Source of the DNA: Favolaschia claudopus
Lineage: Eukaryota > Basidiomycota > Agaricomycetes > Agaricales > Mycenaceae
Length of the DNA: 64,000 nucleotides
Reading direction: 5' to 3'
Assembly (NCBI GenBank): GCA_037176885.1
Contig: JAWWNJ010000241.1
Location: forward strand, 124,001 to 188,000
The translations under genes and the position numbers were made by a program. Each line of letters begins with the position of its first letter. Within the stretch, counting starts at the first letter, position 1. Shown piece by piece: positions 34,539 to 46,084 of the stretch. The notes under the pieces were generated by a model. It saw only the letters and a program-made list of their open reading frames with translations, did not search any database and was not told the origin of the DNA.

Positions 34539-35885
34539 TTTCTTGATACGAATGGATTTTCCAGAAACCAATCAGGAACTCAACCTCTATTGCGGCAAGA
34601 AATGGATCAGTCTGAATTGATTCCCTGGCAATTTATTCGCATTAAGACATGTCGCATTTATAATATTGTCGGAAAAATCAAAAAGGCTTATAAGGCATTG
34701 CAGCACCTTACAGCCAAAGCTTCGAGCTTCAAAGCTCATCGAGTCAGCGTCGTCTGTACCCAACCTCGAGCGATTGCGAACAGACGGGTCCGCTTCTTCT
34801 CTTGGCAGCATCTGTTGGTTTCATGGGTTACAGGTGCATACCCCCTTCTTACCGACGATATAGAGTATCAGGCTGACTTGATGTGCCCAAGTACATACGC
34901 TCGCTAGAGTGCAATTGCCGTACGCTGGTCACACCGTCGTCGTTCGCCCATCCCCTCTCCTCGCCAATATGTCTTACCGGCTTCTCGCATGCATTTGCTT
35001 CCCATTTTTTGGCCTCTCTTTTACTCCACGGCTGCTTCCCTACCAACAATACTCAGTGCTCGGTTGCGCTCTCTCATTCTCCCTTCGCTTTATTCCCCAG
35101 TACAGTGCTATCTCAATATCGACTGCTCGTCGGCATTCATGATCCTCAGAGCAGCTCCGACTCGGGCCGCTTCATCTTGATCCGACCTCAAACAACGCAG
35201 CACCCGTTCTGCAAGCGGACATGCAGTACTCGTCGTCTCATTGCGACCTTTGATCAGCGTCTCGCCTGTAGCCTGCTCTACACCTTCTACGTTGTTCTCA
35301 TGCCCTGCGTATTCTCAGCCGATCAAATATCTCAAGCGCTAACTGATGTCCATCCCCAGCCCTCGTTTCCTTGCGACTACCAACCCGCTCTTAGACCACC
35401 CCTGCTTTGCCGATGCTTGCTCTCCCCTCCGTCGACCGGAGTTCCGTCAAGTTTGGCGAGCCCACGACTGGCGTGCAATCATTAGTTTCTCACCATGTTC
35501 AAGATCTTTCCCGCCGAACTTGCGAAATCGTTTCAAGATCTTTAACCGACTCTTATCGCCGGAATACCTCAATCGCTGCAAGATTTGTTCTCATGACCCC
35601 GCCACTCTCAATCCTTGACCCGGCCACCAACTTGCGCACTCGATTTCTTTCCTCTGTCAAAGTCTCAAGTCCTCGGTGGCCCGTTCCCACCCTCTCACGA
35701 AGATAAAATCTTCGCCCCGTGTCGACGTCAAACAGCAAACCATCGAACTCAATCTCTCAAGTCGAATGAACGGTGCTCTGTTTTGAAGCCGTGGTTTCCT
35801 GCCAGGACCTGGCTACCACGTCGCGGCGGCTCAACCCTCCCTACCTCCCTGTGTCGCGACGGATGTCGGCCGTATATCCTATCTT
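34539..35885. other. No gene recognised
   Basis: Several overlapping open frames exist (for example 34883-35485 plus), but they are Ser/Cys/Leu-rich with no domain I recognise. Some of this may be a decayed 5' part of the transposase that follows. Confidence 0.35.
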
Positions 35886-36606
35886 ATGACTCTTATACCG
35901 CACAAATATAATTTTTCCTTTGAGCACTATGAGCGCTATGACTATGGCTACTTTGACCAATTCTGGGTGTCTATGAATCTGATCACGGTGCACCCAGGTT
36001 TCTATGTAGCTCGGTCCTCTGCTATGACGACTTTGACGTCTATGGGGTGCCATGGCGGTCTCTGGAGGTCTTTGGCGCAGTTTCAGTTTTTCCTGATGAA
36101 AGAAGGATATCTTGCTGCAAAGGTCATTCCAGGCGCCTTTGACTCTTGGGATTTTTTCGATTTCGTCGCAGAACAAGTGGTTTGTCCTTCCTTTTCATTC
36201 TCAAGTCTACCTGAACATGAGCAGATTACCTCGATGAATGCGTGGCCGCAAAAACACAGTGTGCTGGTGCTCGACAACTGCCGAATTCATCACAATGAGG
36301 CGTTGCTGGACCTCCTCCAGGCAAATCGTGAGTCTTTTTCGCTCAATCATGATCTCATCGTGCTGAGTCAATTGGGCAGACTCTCTTTTGTTGTATCTCC
36401 CACCGTATCCGCCGGACCTAGTCTTTGGCATTGCTGAGATATATTGCGGCTCATTTTCTACCTACAGTAAAGGCTTACATGCGTCGTCATGGGGCGGAGA
36501 TGCTCGCAGCGAATGATCCTGTTGGTGCTATTCTTGAAGCGACTGCATGTATCACAGCAGAGAAGGCGCAAAACTGGTTTCATCATGCAGGCTATCACTA
36601 CAGTTG
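35886..36606 (+). pseudogene. Tc1/IS630-type transposase, damaged
   Basis: The middle reads GYLAAKVIPGAFDSWDFFDF, then after a probable intron MNAWPQKHSVLVLDNCRIHH, which holds the second catalytic Asp of a DDE transposase. A further intron (about 36329-36383) leads to LLLYLPPYPPDL. The expected PIEE motif is garbled by a frameshift near 36430. The end is intact: VKAYMRRHGAEM...ITAEKAQNWFHHAGYHYS and stop at 36604-36606. The helix-turn-helix N-terminus is not recognisable. It is related to but distinct from the transposase at 41812-42994. Confidence 0.75.
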
Positions 36607-36611
36607 AACAT

Positions 36612-36659
36612 CTCATAATGCATAGCGTCCGTGGACCCCCAAGCGCTATGCATTATGAG
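36612..36659. terminator. Strong hairpin after transposase stop
   Basis: A 16-bp perfect stem (CTCATAATGCATAGCG at 36612-36627 and its complement at 36644-36659) with a 16-nt loop starts 6 nt after the stop. It could act in 3'-end formation or be part of an element terminus; the sequence alone does not decide. Repeats of GTGACA follow at 36680-36712. Confidence 0.35.
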
Positions 36660-36825
36660 CAATATGCATTCCTGCATACTGTCACATCGTGTGACATATG
36701 TGACATTGTCACGAATTGTGCGTTGGCGCACTCAGGGTCCAAGGTACGCGCAATAGATACCTCCGAAATGTTATATATATTGCCCCAATTATACTCCATT
36801 CCAACCCTCCCTCTTGTGAACTCCC

Positions 36826-39800
36826 ATGGCCTCGCCGTCCTGCCAATGCGGCAACCCGCAGGCATGCACTTGCTACATCCAACCCCCGCGTCAAAACAAT
36901 TTCACAACGAATTCCTACCCCACGCCCAACGTCTTTGGCTCCTGGCCTGGCTCTCAGGCTCATGCCATGCCTCTCCCGCCTCAAGCTTTCATCCCCGGAT
37001 CGCCGTATCCTCCACCACCTCCCGTCACTTTCGGTCAGACTTACGGCTTTCAAAATACATACCCCGCCTCATTTAACACCGTGATTCCTCCCCCTTCCTC
37101 TGCGGCAACCCATGCACCATTTGTCGACGCGACTAACACGATTAATGCCGGCCTCGCTCCGCCACAGCGCAAGAAGAAACGTAAAGCGAATCCCAACGCT
37201 AACTCGGCAGCTACATCGCGCACCCGTCGCCGCATCGACCCCAACTCCACCTCCGAACCGGCTGTGTTCGGGGTCGGTCCGTCTGACCCAAACGTTGCAG
37301 CGGCAGCAGCTGCCTCTGAATCAGTTTCCCATCCTTCAATCCCTCACCCCAACTTCGGCTCTTTGGTCAATCAATCTTCGGCATCCGGAGACGATGCAAC
37401 AGATGTTTGGTATTTTGTTCGAGGCGTTCACGGCGCTTCTGCGCCAACCGTCGCACCAGAACCAACGGAAATGAAGGAAGATCGACCGGATAAAAAGGTG
37501 TTTTCCCATTTGTCGTGCCGCCTCTGTCCGTGAGTGTTCAAGTGTGTTCTGTTTTTGTTTTCGCTATCTGAACCCTTCCATCGTTAGATTTCCGAAATGG
37601 AAGGCATGGAAGAATGGTCCTGGACAAACCAAGACCATCCGAAATCATCTTGAGGGAGAACATGGCAAAGTTTGGAAGGATATGGTCATCCTGAAGGGGC
37701 TCAAGAATTGGGATATTCTCGCAAAGGCGCCGAAGACTCCGGGAGAGCGAGAGGAATTTTCTATTCCCGGATTCTACGAACGATTGGTTAAGTGGATCGC
37801 TGTTGATGATCAGGTTGGTGCTATCTCATCATTGTTTCTTGCGATTCTGATATATTTGTTTAGTCTCTGGACGTGGTGGACTGTCCCGAGCTCCGTGATC
37901 TCCTCCTCTCTATTGGGACTCAATTAGAGGACAAGGACATTCCACATCGCACGAAGTTATCAGAATTGATTGTCAAACAGTTCCAGGCCGAATAAGGTAG
38001 GGGCCACACAACGGTTGCCCCACGTGATTTCACCTTTTTGAGAAGATGTAGTCCGTTTGACCTGTATTCGAGAGAAAATGAAAAATCTGGCCCAACAGTT
38101 TTGTGCAAGTACATCCTTAGGACTTACCAATCAAATTATGGCTACGCACAGCGAGAACTGGAGAACTAGTTCCCAAATTGATCGGAGATTTCACAAATCC
38201 CATCAAATCCTTCGTTTTGCATCAATCGGGAACTAGTCTCTCAGTTCTGCAGATTTTTCCAAGTTTTACGTGCACGCATGTAGGAAGTGTAAGTCTTCAC
38301 AAAACTGTTGGGCCAGATTTTTCATTTTCTCTCAAATACAGGTCAAACGGACTACATCTTCTCAAAAAGGTGAAATCACGTGGGGCAACCGTATTTGTGT
38401 GGCCCCTACCTTATCAGTTAATGATTCATGAAATACAGGTATGTCATGTCATATTCTAACGATTCACCTTCTAATTATATGCGCAGAACTCGCTTGGGCG
38501 ACAGTCTTACACCCAGGACGTGTGGAGTCGCGAAAATCTTGACTCGCATCTGGGGATTACCGCGCACTACATCGTCCGAGACGCGAATGGGCACCTTGTA
38601 CTTAAGACTCGGCTCGTTGCTTTTCGTCGATTGGATGGGAGACACACCGGTCAAAATATCGCCAAAATCTTTGTACAAGTTTTGAAGGAGATTGGTTGTT
38701 TGCACAAAGTAAGTCACATAGAGTTGTGAATTGAACCGCTTGCTGATGATAACTCAGCTCGGAATGATTACATGCGACAATGCTAGCAACAATAACACAT
38801 GCATGGTGTATATTGCGCAAGAGCTCGCCGTGCTCGGAATTCCTTTCGATGCGGAAGGGAACAGAATTCGGTGAGTTTTAATGATTTATTCCCGAGTCTG
38901 AGGGCTAACCGTGTTCAGCTGTTTTCCGCATGTCGTCAATATTGCTGTCAAAGCCGCTCTCGCAACACTTCCCGAATTACCTGCTCCTCAAGATGGTGTC
39001 GATTCGGACAACTACGGCACGCCGATTCCCGAGGCACTGAAGCAGGATGTCGGGTATTGGGAGGCGCTAAGAAAAAATCCAGTCAAACAAACTCGTACAC
39101 TCGTTACATCGTGCCGAGCGTCTGGTCAACGACGGGATAATTTTAAGGAGACGATAGAACGTGGCAACGAGGAGCTGCGCGTCATACAGCTCTTGCAAGA
39201 TGTCGACACGCGTTGGTCGGCTACGTTCTTGATGATAGACCGGTATCTTGAGCAAGATTTGGTTTGTTCTATTGTTTTTTCTTGCCAGTAGTGATTGAAT
39301 TTGACTTGGAATTTCGTTTAGGCTGTTGAGGCATTTCTCGATGACCCAATGCAAGTCGAAATTTCGGATGATCGACTCGATCCAGTCACCAAGACTGTTC
39401 TCATCGACATTCGGCGGTTTTTACAGGTTCCGCATCTTGTCCAGGAGATAGTCTCTGCGGAGAAAGCACCTACCCTGTCCTATGTGCTTCCACTCTACGA
39501 GCAGCTCATTGCCGCCCTCAAGCTTCTTGCACGAGAGCTCCCGAAAATCAGTCTCGGTATCAACGCCGCTGTCGACAAATTCACAGAATATCTTGGGATG
39601 TCTCGGCGCACTCGAATGTATGCGCTAGCGATGGGTAATTACTTCCTTGTTTGTCTCTTAATTCGCTTCAATCACTCATATTTAACTTTCAGTTCTAAAT
39701 CCGACGACAAAACTCCAGTGGCTAAGGGACAACTGGTCTTCATCAGATGCTGAAGAAGCCAGAACCTGGATTCGTGCAGCGGTGCGTCCCAACTTTCACA

Positions 39801-40580
39801 TTATACTGCGCTACTGACAAACTCCCAAGATGCTGGAGTACCGCCGGGAGTTCCGCGCTCACCAGAACTCTCCGAGCACTGTGCACATACCTTCGACCGC
39901 CAGCCGCCGCGCTGTTCACACGCCGTCTGCATCCCATGCCGCTCGTGCCCAGAAATCTGGGTTTGCGAAGCTTGGTGCTCTTGTAAAAGAGCTGTCTGCT
40001 TCCGACATCGAATCCCCACCGAGTACTCGAAGTCCGCAGCCGCTTTCGGAGGAAGAGCAAGTAGAGGCAGAGCGCCGTGCTGCTGCCGAAGATGAACATA
40101 TTGTCGATGCGGAGCTGAATGACTATGAGAAGGAGGGTTTGCTGGGAGGCTCGGACCCAGAGTATGAGGACCTTGACTTGCTCCGCTACTGGGAGGTGAG
40201 TTTAAGTATGTTCTTATACAATGTTGGTCTGAAAAATGTTGCAGGCTCGTCAATATCGGTTCCGTTACCTATTTCGCGTGGCGCTTGATGTATTGCCTGT
40301 TCAGGCTTCTGCGGTACCATGCGAGCGTGTTTTCTCTTCCAGCAAGGACACAGATGCCTCCCTACGCAACAGTCTCTCCCCCGAGATGATGGAAATGCTC
40401 CAGATTCTCAAATTTATTTATCGACAGGATCGCATCAAATTTTGCGAGGACTTCGTCGTAACTGAGGAAGATCTGTCTGTTGTTGATATTGACCCTGATG
40501 TAGCAGAAAGGTTGATTGCGGCAGGGCGTACTCAAGAGCTTGAGGATCTTATAGAATCTTCCTGGGCTTCGCCCGTTTGA
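36826..40580 (+). pseudogene. hAT transposase, near complete but split by a MITE
   Basis: Roughly nine exons. The N-terminus is Pro-rich with a basic patch (PPQRKKKRK). A BED-type zinc finger spans intron 1 (SCRLCP + FPKWKAW...TIRNHLEGEH). The RNase H-like region has TQDVWSRENLDSHLG, the catalytic-type MITCDNASNNN, CFPHVVNIAVKAAL and DVDTRWSATFLMIDRYLE. The C-terminus has the dimerisation signature VPCERVFSSSKDTDASLRNS. hAT enzymes cut and paste elements and make 8-bp duplications. Removing the MITE at 37995-38411 with one TA restores the frame QAEYQLMIHEIQ; with it present the frame hits TAA at once. I saw no other lesion in the exons I could join. No flanking TIRs were identified. Confidence 0.85.
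37995..38411. mobile_element. TA-flanked MITE, family D copy 3 (417 bp) in a hAT exon
   Basis: Ends AGGTAGGGGCCACACA and the complement, with TA at 37993-37994 and 38412-38413. It is near-identical to copy 2 apart from lacking the 101-bp duplication. It is inserted in the third exon of the hAT transposase and creates an in-frame stop from TA plus its own first base. Confidence 0.93.
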
Positions 40581-41578
40581 TTTTTGCGTTGTATTCACTT
40601 ATATAATCATTGTGCTTTGTATTGTTCCATAATTTACTCATAAACTGTATAGTCTTTTATTGCATATGTTTATTGTACTTATTGGAGAATTGTAGCACAT
40701 TTTAGAGGTGCATACGAGGTCAAAACAGTGCAATGCAGCTCAAAACGAGGAGACGGGGAACCGTGGGACGGAAACTTCCATTTATGGATGTCGGCTCCGA
40801 GCTGCCTCGGCCCAACTCCGAGCTCGAGCGAGCTGATGGGCAATCACCTCGAGCTCAGCTCCAACTCAGCTCCCGGCAGCACTACTCCTGGCCTTTCTTC
40901 CTGTGCCAAGCCTCCTCAAACAAGAGACTCATGGGGGAAGATGGCTCCTGAGAGGAAGTTTTTGCTGGCGGCGCTGTCCATGATGCCCACTTTGAATAGG
41001 GTACTTTGCAACTGGCAGCTGACGCCTTGGATGGAGTATCTCAGAATTTGCGTGTCTCTTTTTCTTCGATGTTTGCCAGCGTGTACGAATGGTATGAGTC
41101 CACGATTCGGAGATGGAGTCCCACACGTAGCCTGCTGCGAGCATCTGTCGATCCTCCAATTCGCGGAAGCACTGCTTTTCATGCTGCGATGACAGGAGAG
41201 CATCAAGCTTCCTTTTCAATTCTAACTCGTTTTTCTGCCGAAGCCAGAGCGGTTGGGCCCATCGAGGAAGAGAATTCAGCTCCGCTTCAGGAACCCCACA
41301 GCATTCTGGGTTAAGATCGAATGAAGGAGGCTCGGTGTTAAGTGACCCTGATTCTGGCTTCGATGGGGCTGCTTTTTTTCATGGGTCATTGACAGGCCTT
41401 TGAAGGTCAGATAGGCACAGATCTAACCGCATTTTCTTCGGAGATGTCCAGGGTATATTAGACTGGTGTACCGAGTAATGCCAGGGTAACCTTGGTTCGT
41501 TTTGGTGGGGGAAAGCATGAGCCTGAACAAAGCCTGAAGGAGCAACGTGTTTCTCATCACGTGCCTCATCGCCCAGTA
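40581..41578. other. No gene recognised
   Basis: AT-rich to about 40700, then GAGCTCGAGC / CCTCGAGCTCAGCTCC words (40795-40880). A plus frame at 41006-41314 (MQLAADALDGVSQNLRVSFS) is open for 102 codons but belongs to no family I know. Confidence 0.4.
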
Positions 41579-41811
41579 CTGTACCATTTCGACCAAAGAT
41601 TCATCAAACTTATGTAATTTCTCAGTCCGAGATGCCCGAAAAATTTTGTTTTGAATTATCGCTATTTTGGAAACGATAGACAGTTTCGATTTTTTAGCTG
41701 AGTTCGGCAACTCCCGGCAGACCTGTCATATAATTATTTTTAGCTACAGCTCAGCTCCATCATGACGACGAGCGTTCCCCGCCAAATACAGATACTCTCC
41801 TCACTCTCACC

Positions 41812-42994
41812 ATGATACGACGAGGAAATCGCCGCCACATACCTAAGGAGCAGAAACAGCTCATCACCACAATGTCGGCCCATATGTCTGTCCCAGACAT
41901 TGCTGCAGCTACCAACATCAGCGAGCGAACCATATACCGCATCATCCGAACATGGCGGACCACTGGGGATCACGTCCGAATTCCTCTGCAGCTTGGACGA
42001 CCCCGCATTCTTACATCTTTTGATGTCGCGGTCTGTGGTCTTCTCAATACCCTTCGTATTTGACCCTTTGAGAAGTATCTTGAGGGTCTTGTTGCGAGAA
42101 CCCCCGACATCTATCTTTTCGAGCTACAGGAATGTTTGTACGAAGCCACGGGACTCGACGTCGCTAAAACCACCATCCGTGACGCCCTTTTGCGAATGGG
42201 TTATGTTCGGGTTCATGTAAGTAAAATTGCTGGGAGTCTCGTGCCGCTGACATGAGTATATCCTTAGATATCTCGAACTGCACTCGAAGCTGAGGAAAAC
42301 AAACGGCTTGGGTTTCAATGTGAAGTTGGACAACACCCACCTCGAAGACTGGTTTTCCTAGACGAAGCAGCTTGCAATCGACATACAACGCGGCGGCAGA
42401 TGGCATGGGCCCCCATTGGAATGCGAGCGCGGCGGCATGATTTTTTTGTCCGAGGCATCCGGTATGTGTTTCTGCTCTTGCCAGCGCTACGTGCCTGCTG
42501 ATATGTATAGTTATTCTGTTCTTCCGGCAATTTGCCTCGATGGCATACTTCACTTCGATGTGTTGACTCGATCCTGGACCGCCGTAGAGTTCCGCAACTA
42601 TCTCGATATTCTCCTTGACCGCATGAATCCCTTTCCGCAGGACAACTCCGTTCTCGTCATGGACAACGCAAGTGTTCATCACTTTGATGGGATTCGTGAG
42701 ATGGTCGAGGGACGGTGCGTAGCATATATCCTATTGATTTCCAACTAACTGAATTTGATTTACAGCGGCCGCCGACTCATTTATCTGTCACCCTATTCTC
42801 CCGACTTCAATCCATGCGAAGAAGGGTTTTCATGCATGAAATACTGGATCCGACGCAACCGGGACGATGTTCTCAGCTCGATGGAAGGGCGTGATGGTTG
42901 CGACCCCATTGCAACTTTGTGGGAAGCTGCTCATGAGACGATGACCCCAGAGAACATTGAAGGATGGTTTAGGGATTGCGGATATGTTGTATAG
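41812..42994 (+). CDS. Tc1/IS630-type DD34E transposase, apparently intact (329 aa)
   Basis: Exons 41812-42030, 42073-42216, 42268-42461, 42511-42714 and 42766-42994 join in frame (990 nt with stop). The N-terminus has a helix-turn-helix (MSVPDIAAATNISERTIYRI) and a GRPR-like basic link. The catalytic core shows RRLVFLDEAACNRH (first D), NSVLVMDNASVHHF (second D) and LSPYSPDFNPCEEGFS (E), with 34 residues between the second D and the E. The end, TPENIEGWFRDCGYVV, is typical of the fungal family. The enzyme should bind the terminal repeats and insert at TA. All five exons are free of stops, so it may be active. Confidence 0.92.
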
Positions 42995-43129
42995 GTTGTA
43001 TCAGTAGTTGTCAATACACGAGTAGGACGCCAAGAAATTATATAAACAATATAACTATACAAATATACAGAAAACTAGTAGCGATACAGTATTTTCAGCA
43101 GAGGCGATAACATACACAGCGTGAAAAAA

Positions 43130-44603
43130 TCAGTTCTCCTTGTCGCTTTCATCCCCCACAACCCTGGCCCGCTTCTTCCCCTTGCGTTTCTTAGCGGCGG
43201 TGACCATCTTACTTGCCTTGCGCACAAAGTTACCCACGGCACCGGCTGCCATCCCAACGTCGGTTTTGTAGAACTTGGTATCGAAGTCGGCGATGCTGTT
43301 GGCGTAGACAATGCCTTGTTCCCCAAGGCTCTCATCATATTGGAAGTATTTGAGAGCTGGGTACTTTTCATCCAGAGCACGCAGCACGTCGGAGACAAGG
43401 AGGACGTCCTCGTCTTCGTCATCAGATTCATCTGATGACTCGTACTCACGTCGACGTTTGACGCCATTGCCATCGCGGAGGATGGTATCGCCGGACTCGG
43501 ACTTACCAAGATGGAGGTGGATGGGGGGCATGGTATTTTGCCCGCGGTTCCGAGCACGTTCCTCGCGAGCACGGCCACGCTCTGCAAGCTCGTCAAGCTT
43601 GAGGACTTTGGGAGGATGTTCCAGATCTGCGGTGCCATCGTGCTGAAGACAGAAGTCAGCAGTGTAAAATAGAAACAGAAATTCCACGTCACGCACCATG
43701 TACCGAGCCCACAAATTAATAACATCTATTCCAATCTCGACGTGCTTGCCGGGGTACTTAGATTTCGGGCCCATCACGTAGCACCACCGATTTTTGCCAG
43801 GATGTTCCGCGCACTTGAGATGGTTCTGAATCTGCTGTACCTCGGTGGCGGTAACAGCAGTCTCGGGGGGTTTTTCGGCCTGTTTTGTCGTCTTTCCATC
43901 GGGCTGCACCTCCTAAAGAGACGGTGTGCTCAACGCCGAAGAACCCATAGATAACAGATGACTTACCAGGTTAACCACTTCCATTATCACCTCTTTCTGA
44001 CGACGTGTGCTTTTCTGGAGCTTGAGAAGCTGCTGGAAGGCGTCGCGAACATCGTCCTCGGACGACAGACGGTGATATGGATCCTTGCGACGCTCCTGAG
44101 ACTCTTTCCATCCCAACGTCGCAGATGTGGGGTCGACATTCATCTGAGCTGTGATGCGTGATAGAAAGTCGCCGGCAGGAATGTCAGAGGGGAGGACGAG
44201 GGTTGTGGTGACCGTGGCGCGCTTCTTTCCATTTCCTGGCGCGCCATAGATAGGGACTTTGACTGTGATGAAGGTACTGCGGTCTGGAAGTTTATTAGTA
44301 GCCTGCAAAATGCGCAAATAGCTGTAACACACCTGCAGTTTGACTGGGAGCTGTAGTGGATGGCAACTGAGATTGGCGGGCTTCGACAATGTGAGGAGGG
44401 AACGGAGGAAGCCGGTATTGATGATAAGACGGATCTTCATCGCTAGAATCGTCGTCGTCGCCCCCAGGCTGCTCGTAGTCGCGGGTGTGGTCAAACATGC
44501 CATTGTCGAGAGAGGCCTGTAATTGGGCCACTGCGAGCTGTCGTCCGGTGAGAGCAGGGGGAGGGCCGACGCCAAGAAGATATGGTGCAATAGTGTTTTG
44601 CAT
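43130..44603 (-). CDS. Accessory gene A' of the two-gene transposon (438 aa)
   Basis: Exons 44603-44333, 44283-43967, 43912-43697 and 43642-43130 join in frame (1,317 nt with stop). Order of segments: N-terminus starting MQNTIAPYLLGVGPPPALTG, an acidic run (GGDDDDSSDEDP), a beta-rich domain (STFITVKVPIYGAPGNG...ATVTTTLVLPSDI), a Cys/His segment (LKCAEHPGKNRWCYV...KHVEIG), a charged linker, and a SAM-like helical C-terminus (LGEQGIVYANSIADFDTKFY...MAAGAVGNFVRKASKMV) with a basic tail KKRKGKKRA. The same order occurs in gene A (2237-3917). Function is unknown; a DNA- or protein-binding helper of transposition, or cargo, are both possible. It ends 135 nt from the convergent transposase stop. Confidence 0.75.
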
Positions 44604-44882
44604 GGTGTCAAAACCGGTCGAAAAGTAGAATAGGTGGGCGCCTTGGACGCGTTGAGCGAGGATATATAGCGTAGCGTATGCTCCACACGATCGTCAGCCT
44701 GCTCGTCATGACTGTAAGTCTCCAGTGACGCTGTAACCGTACTAGATGGTCGTTGTCGAGGAGGTATTAGCAGAAAAGGTTATTCTAAATTTGGCACTAC
44801 TGTAGTTACGACCTCGTCTCGGCGGCTCGGCCCGAACTCAGCTAAAAAATCGAAACTGTCTATCGTTTCCAAAATAGCTGTA

Positions 44883-45289
44883 CTATCCTGCCAAATAGGT
44901 CTGGATTTGCACAACGAGTCTGGATTTTCGATTTTTCTCTTCTCCCTTTTCAAGTTGAATCTCCGGACCTTTCGGAATCTGTTTATATGTCTTTGGGCTA
45001 CAGATCCTGCAAGTTTCGTAGCGATACGGCCACAGGAAGGTAGTAAGAAAAACGGGCTTTCATCAAGGGATTTTGATGGGATTGACAGCACAGATCAAAA
45101 ACCTCGAGAAAACGGCGAATCTTTCCTGACATTGGACTTGAATGAAATCGTAAGATTTGTAGCTCTACCTGTAGAGAATTGGTACCAGAATAAATGCCGA
45201 AAGGTCCGGAGATTCAACTTGAAAAGGGAGAAGAGAAAAATCGAAAATCCAGAGTCATTGTGCAAATCCAGACCTATTTGGCAGGATAG
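44883..45289. mobile_element. Long-TIR MITE, family G (407 bp), nested in the transposon's end
   Basis: About 92 bp at each end are inverted (CTATCCTGCCAAATAGGTCT...) with only a few mismatches. TA lies at 44881-44882 and 45290-45291. It sits inside the right terminal repeat of 41579-45363, which continues on both sides. Confidence 0.9.
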
Positions 45290-45365
45290 TAAGGCGATTT
45301 TTGCACACATCAAATGAAATCGGCTGTGACCTGTGACCTGAAAAATCGGTCGAAATGGTACAGTA

Positions 45366-46084
45366 GCTTTATTGGGGGAGCTTGCTCCCCCTTTATCAGA
45401 GCCGTCACCGAAAAGCAATAAGCTGTGCTCTTGCACTTTTTGATGGGTATCGCAACTTCCGATGCGATCAATAAAGCCGTGATAAATCGTTGTTCCAGTA
45501 TAATGCCGTGCTGTTCCTGCTGATCTTTCGGCAACACTGCTTGATCCTGTCTGATGGAAGCATGTGCTGCACTGATTGAACCTGCTCCCATGCATAGACA
45601 CTGCTGAGTTCATGGGTTGTACTACATTCTACTACCAAGAATTTTGCATCAATTTCTTCCGCCCTGTTCCCCAGTCTCGGACTCTGAATTCCAATTTGCA
45701 GCCAAATCAGTTCGACCTGAAAAATATCCGCGTCTGTAATCTGCGCAAGCTCGCCCTACTGTAGGCCAGGAACTGGCATACAAATCATATTTTGGCAAGA
45801 TTTACGAAACTAAATTGTAACAAGCTATTGAAGCTTTAGCTCCCCGCCTTCGGCGCGGTGACCACCCGCTCGCTCCATCAAAAAGTGATCTATCCGGCCA
45901 TTGCCGTGCGACCTGCCCTTACTCGCTGGCACCAAGGTATGTTTCGCTTTCACAGCACCTGATGCACCACAGTTTCGTAGGTCTCAATGTTTCAATAATT
46001 GTCCTGTAGCAAGTGATAAAATCTCTTTGAATAAAACTCGTTGATTCAAGAATATCTGTGCATTTATGAACTACACTACATCAA
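45366..46084. other. Repeats X and Y, short hairpin, no gene
   Basis: A perfect 8-bp-stem hairpin GGGGGAGCTTGCTCCCCC lies near 45375. Repeat X is at 45560-45619 and repeat Y at 45633-45779; here the two are almost adjacent, while the other copies are 1.9 kb apart (25175 and 27153). They may be parts of one larger element. Confidence 0.5.

Larger units (their letters stand above)
41579..45363. mobile_element. Complete two-gene Tc1/IS630-type transposon
   Basis: The ends are exact inverted repeats CTGTACCATTTCGACC, with TA at 41577-41578 and 45364-45365. A second, inner block of 47 bp (41661-41707) is perfectly inverted at 44832-44878, so each terminal repeat is roughly 130 bp with a diverged middle. 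Inside are a five-exon DD34E transposase on plus and a convergent four-exon gene on minus. A 407-bp MITE is nested in the right terminal repeat. Without it the element would be about 3.4 kb. Confidence 0.88.

Noticed and set aside
34883..35485. 200-codon open frame as a gene
   Set aside because: Composition is Ser/Cys/Leu-rich low complexity, overlapping frames are equally long, and there is no domain or plausible splice partner.
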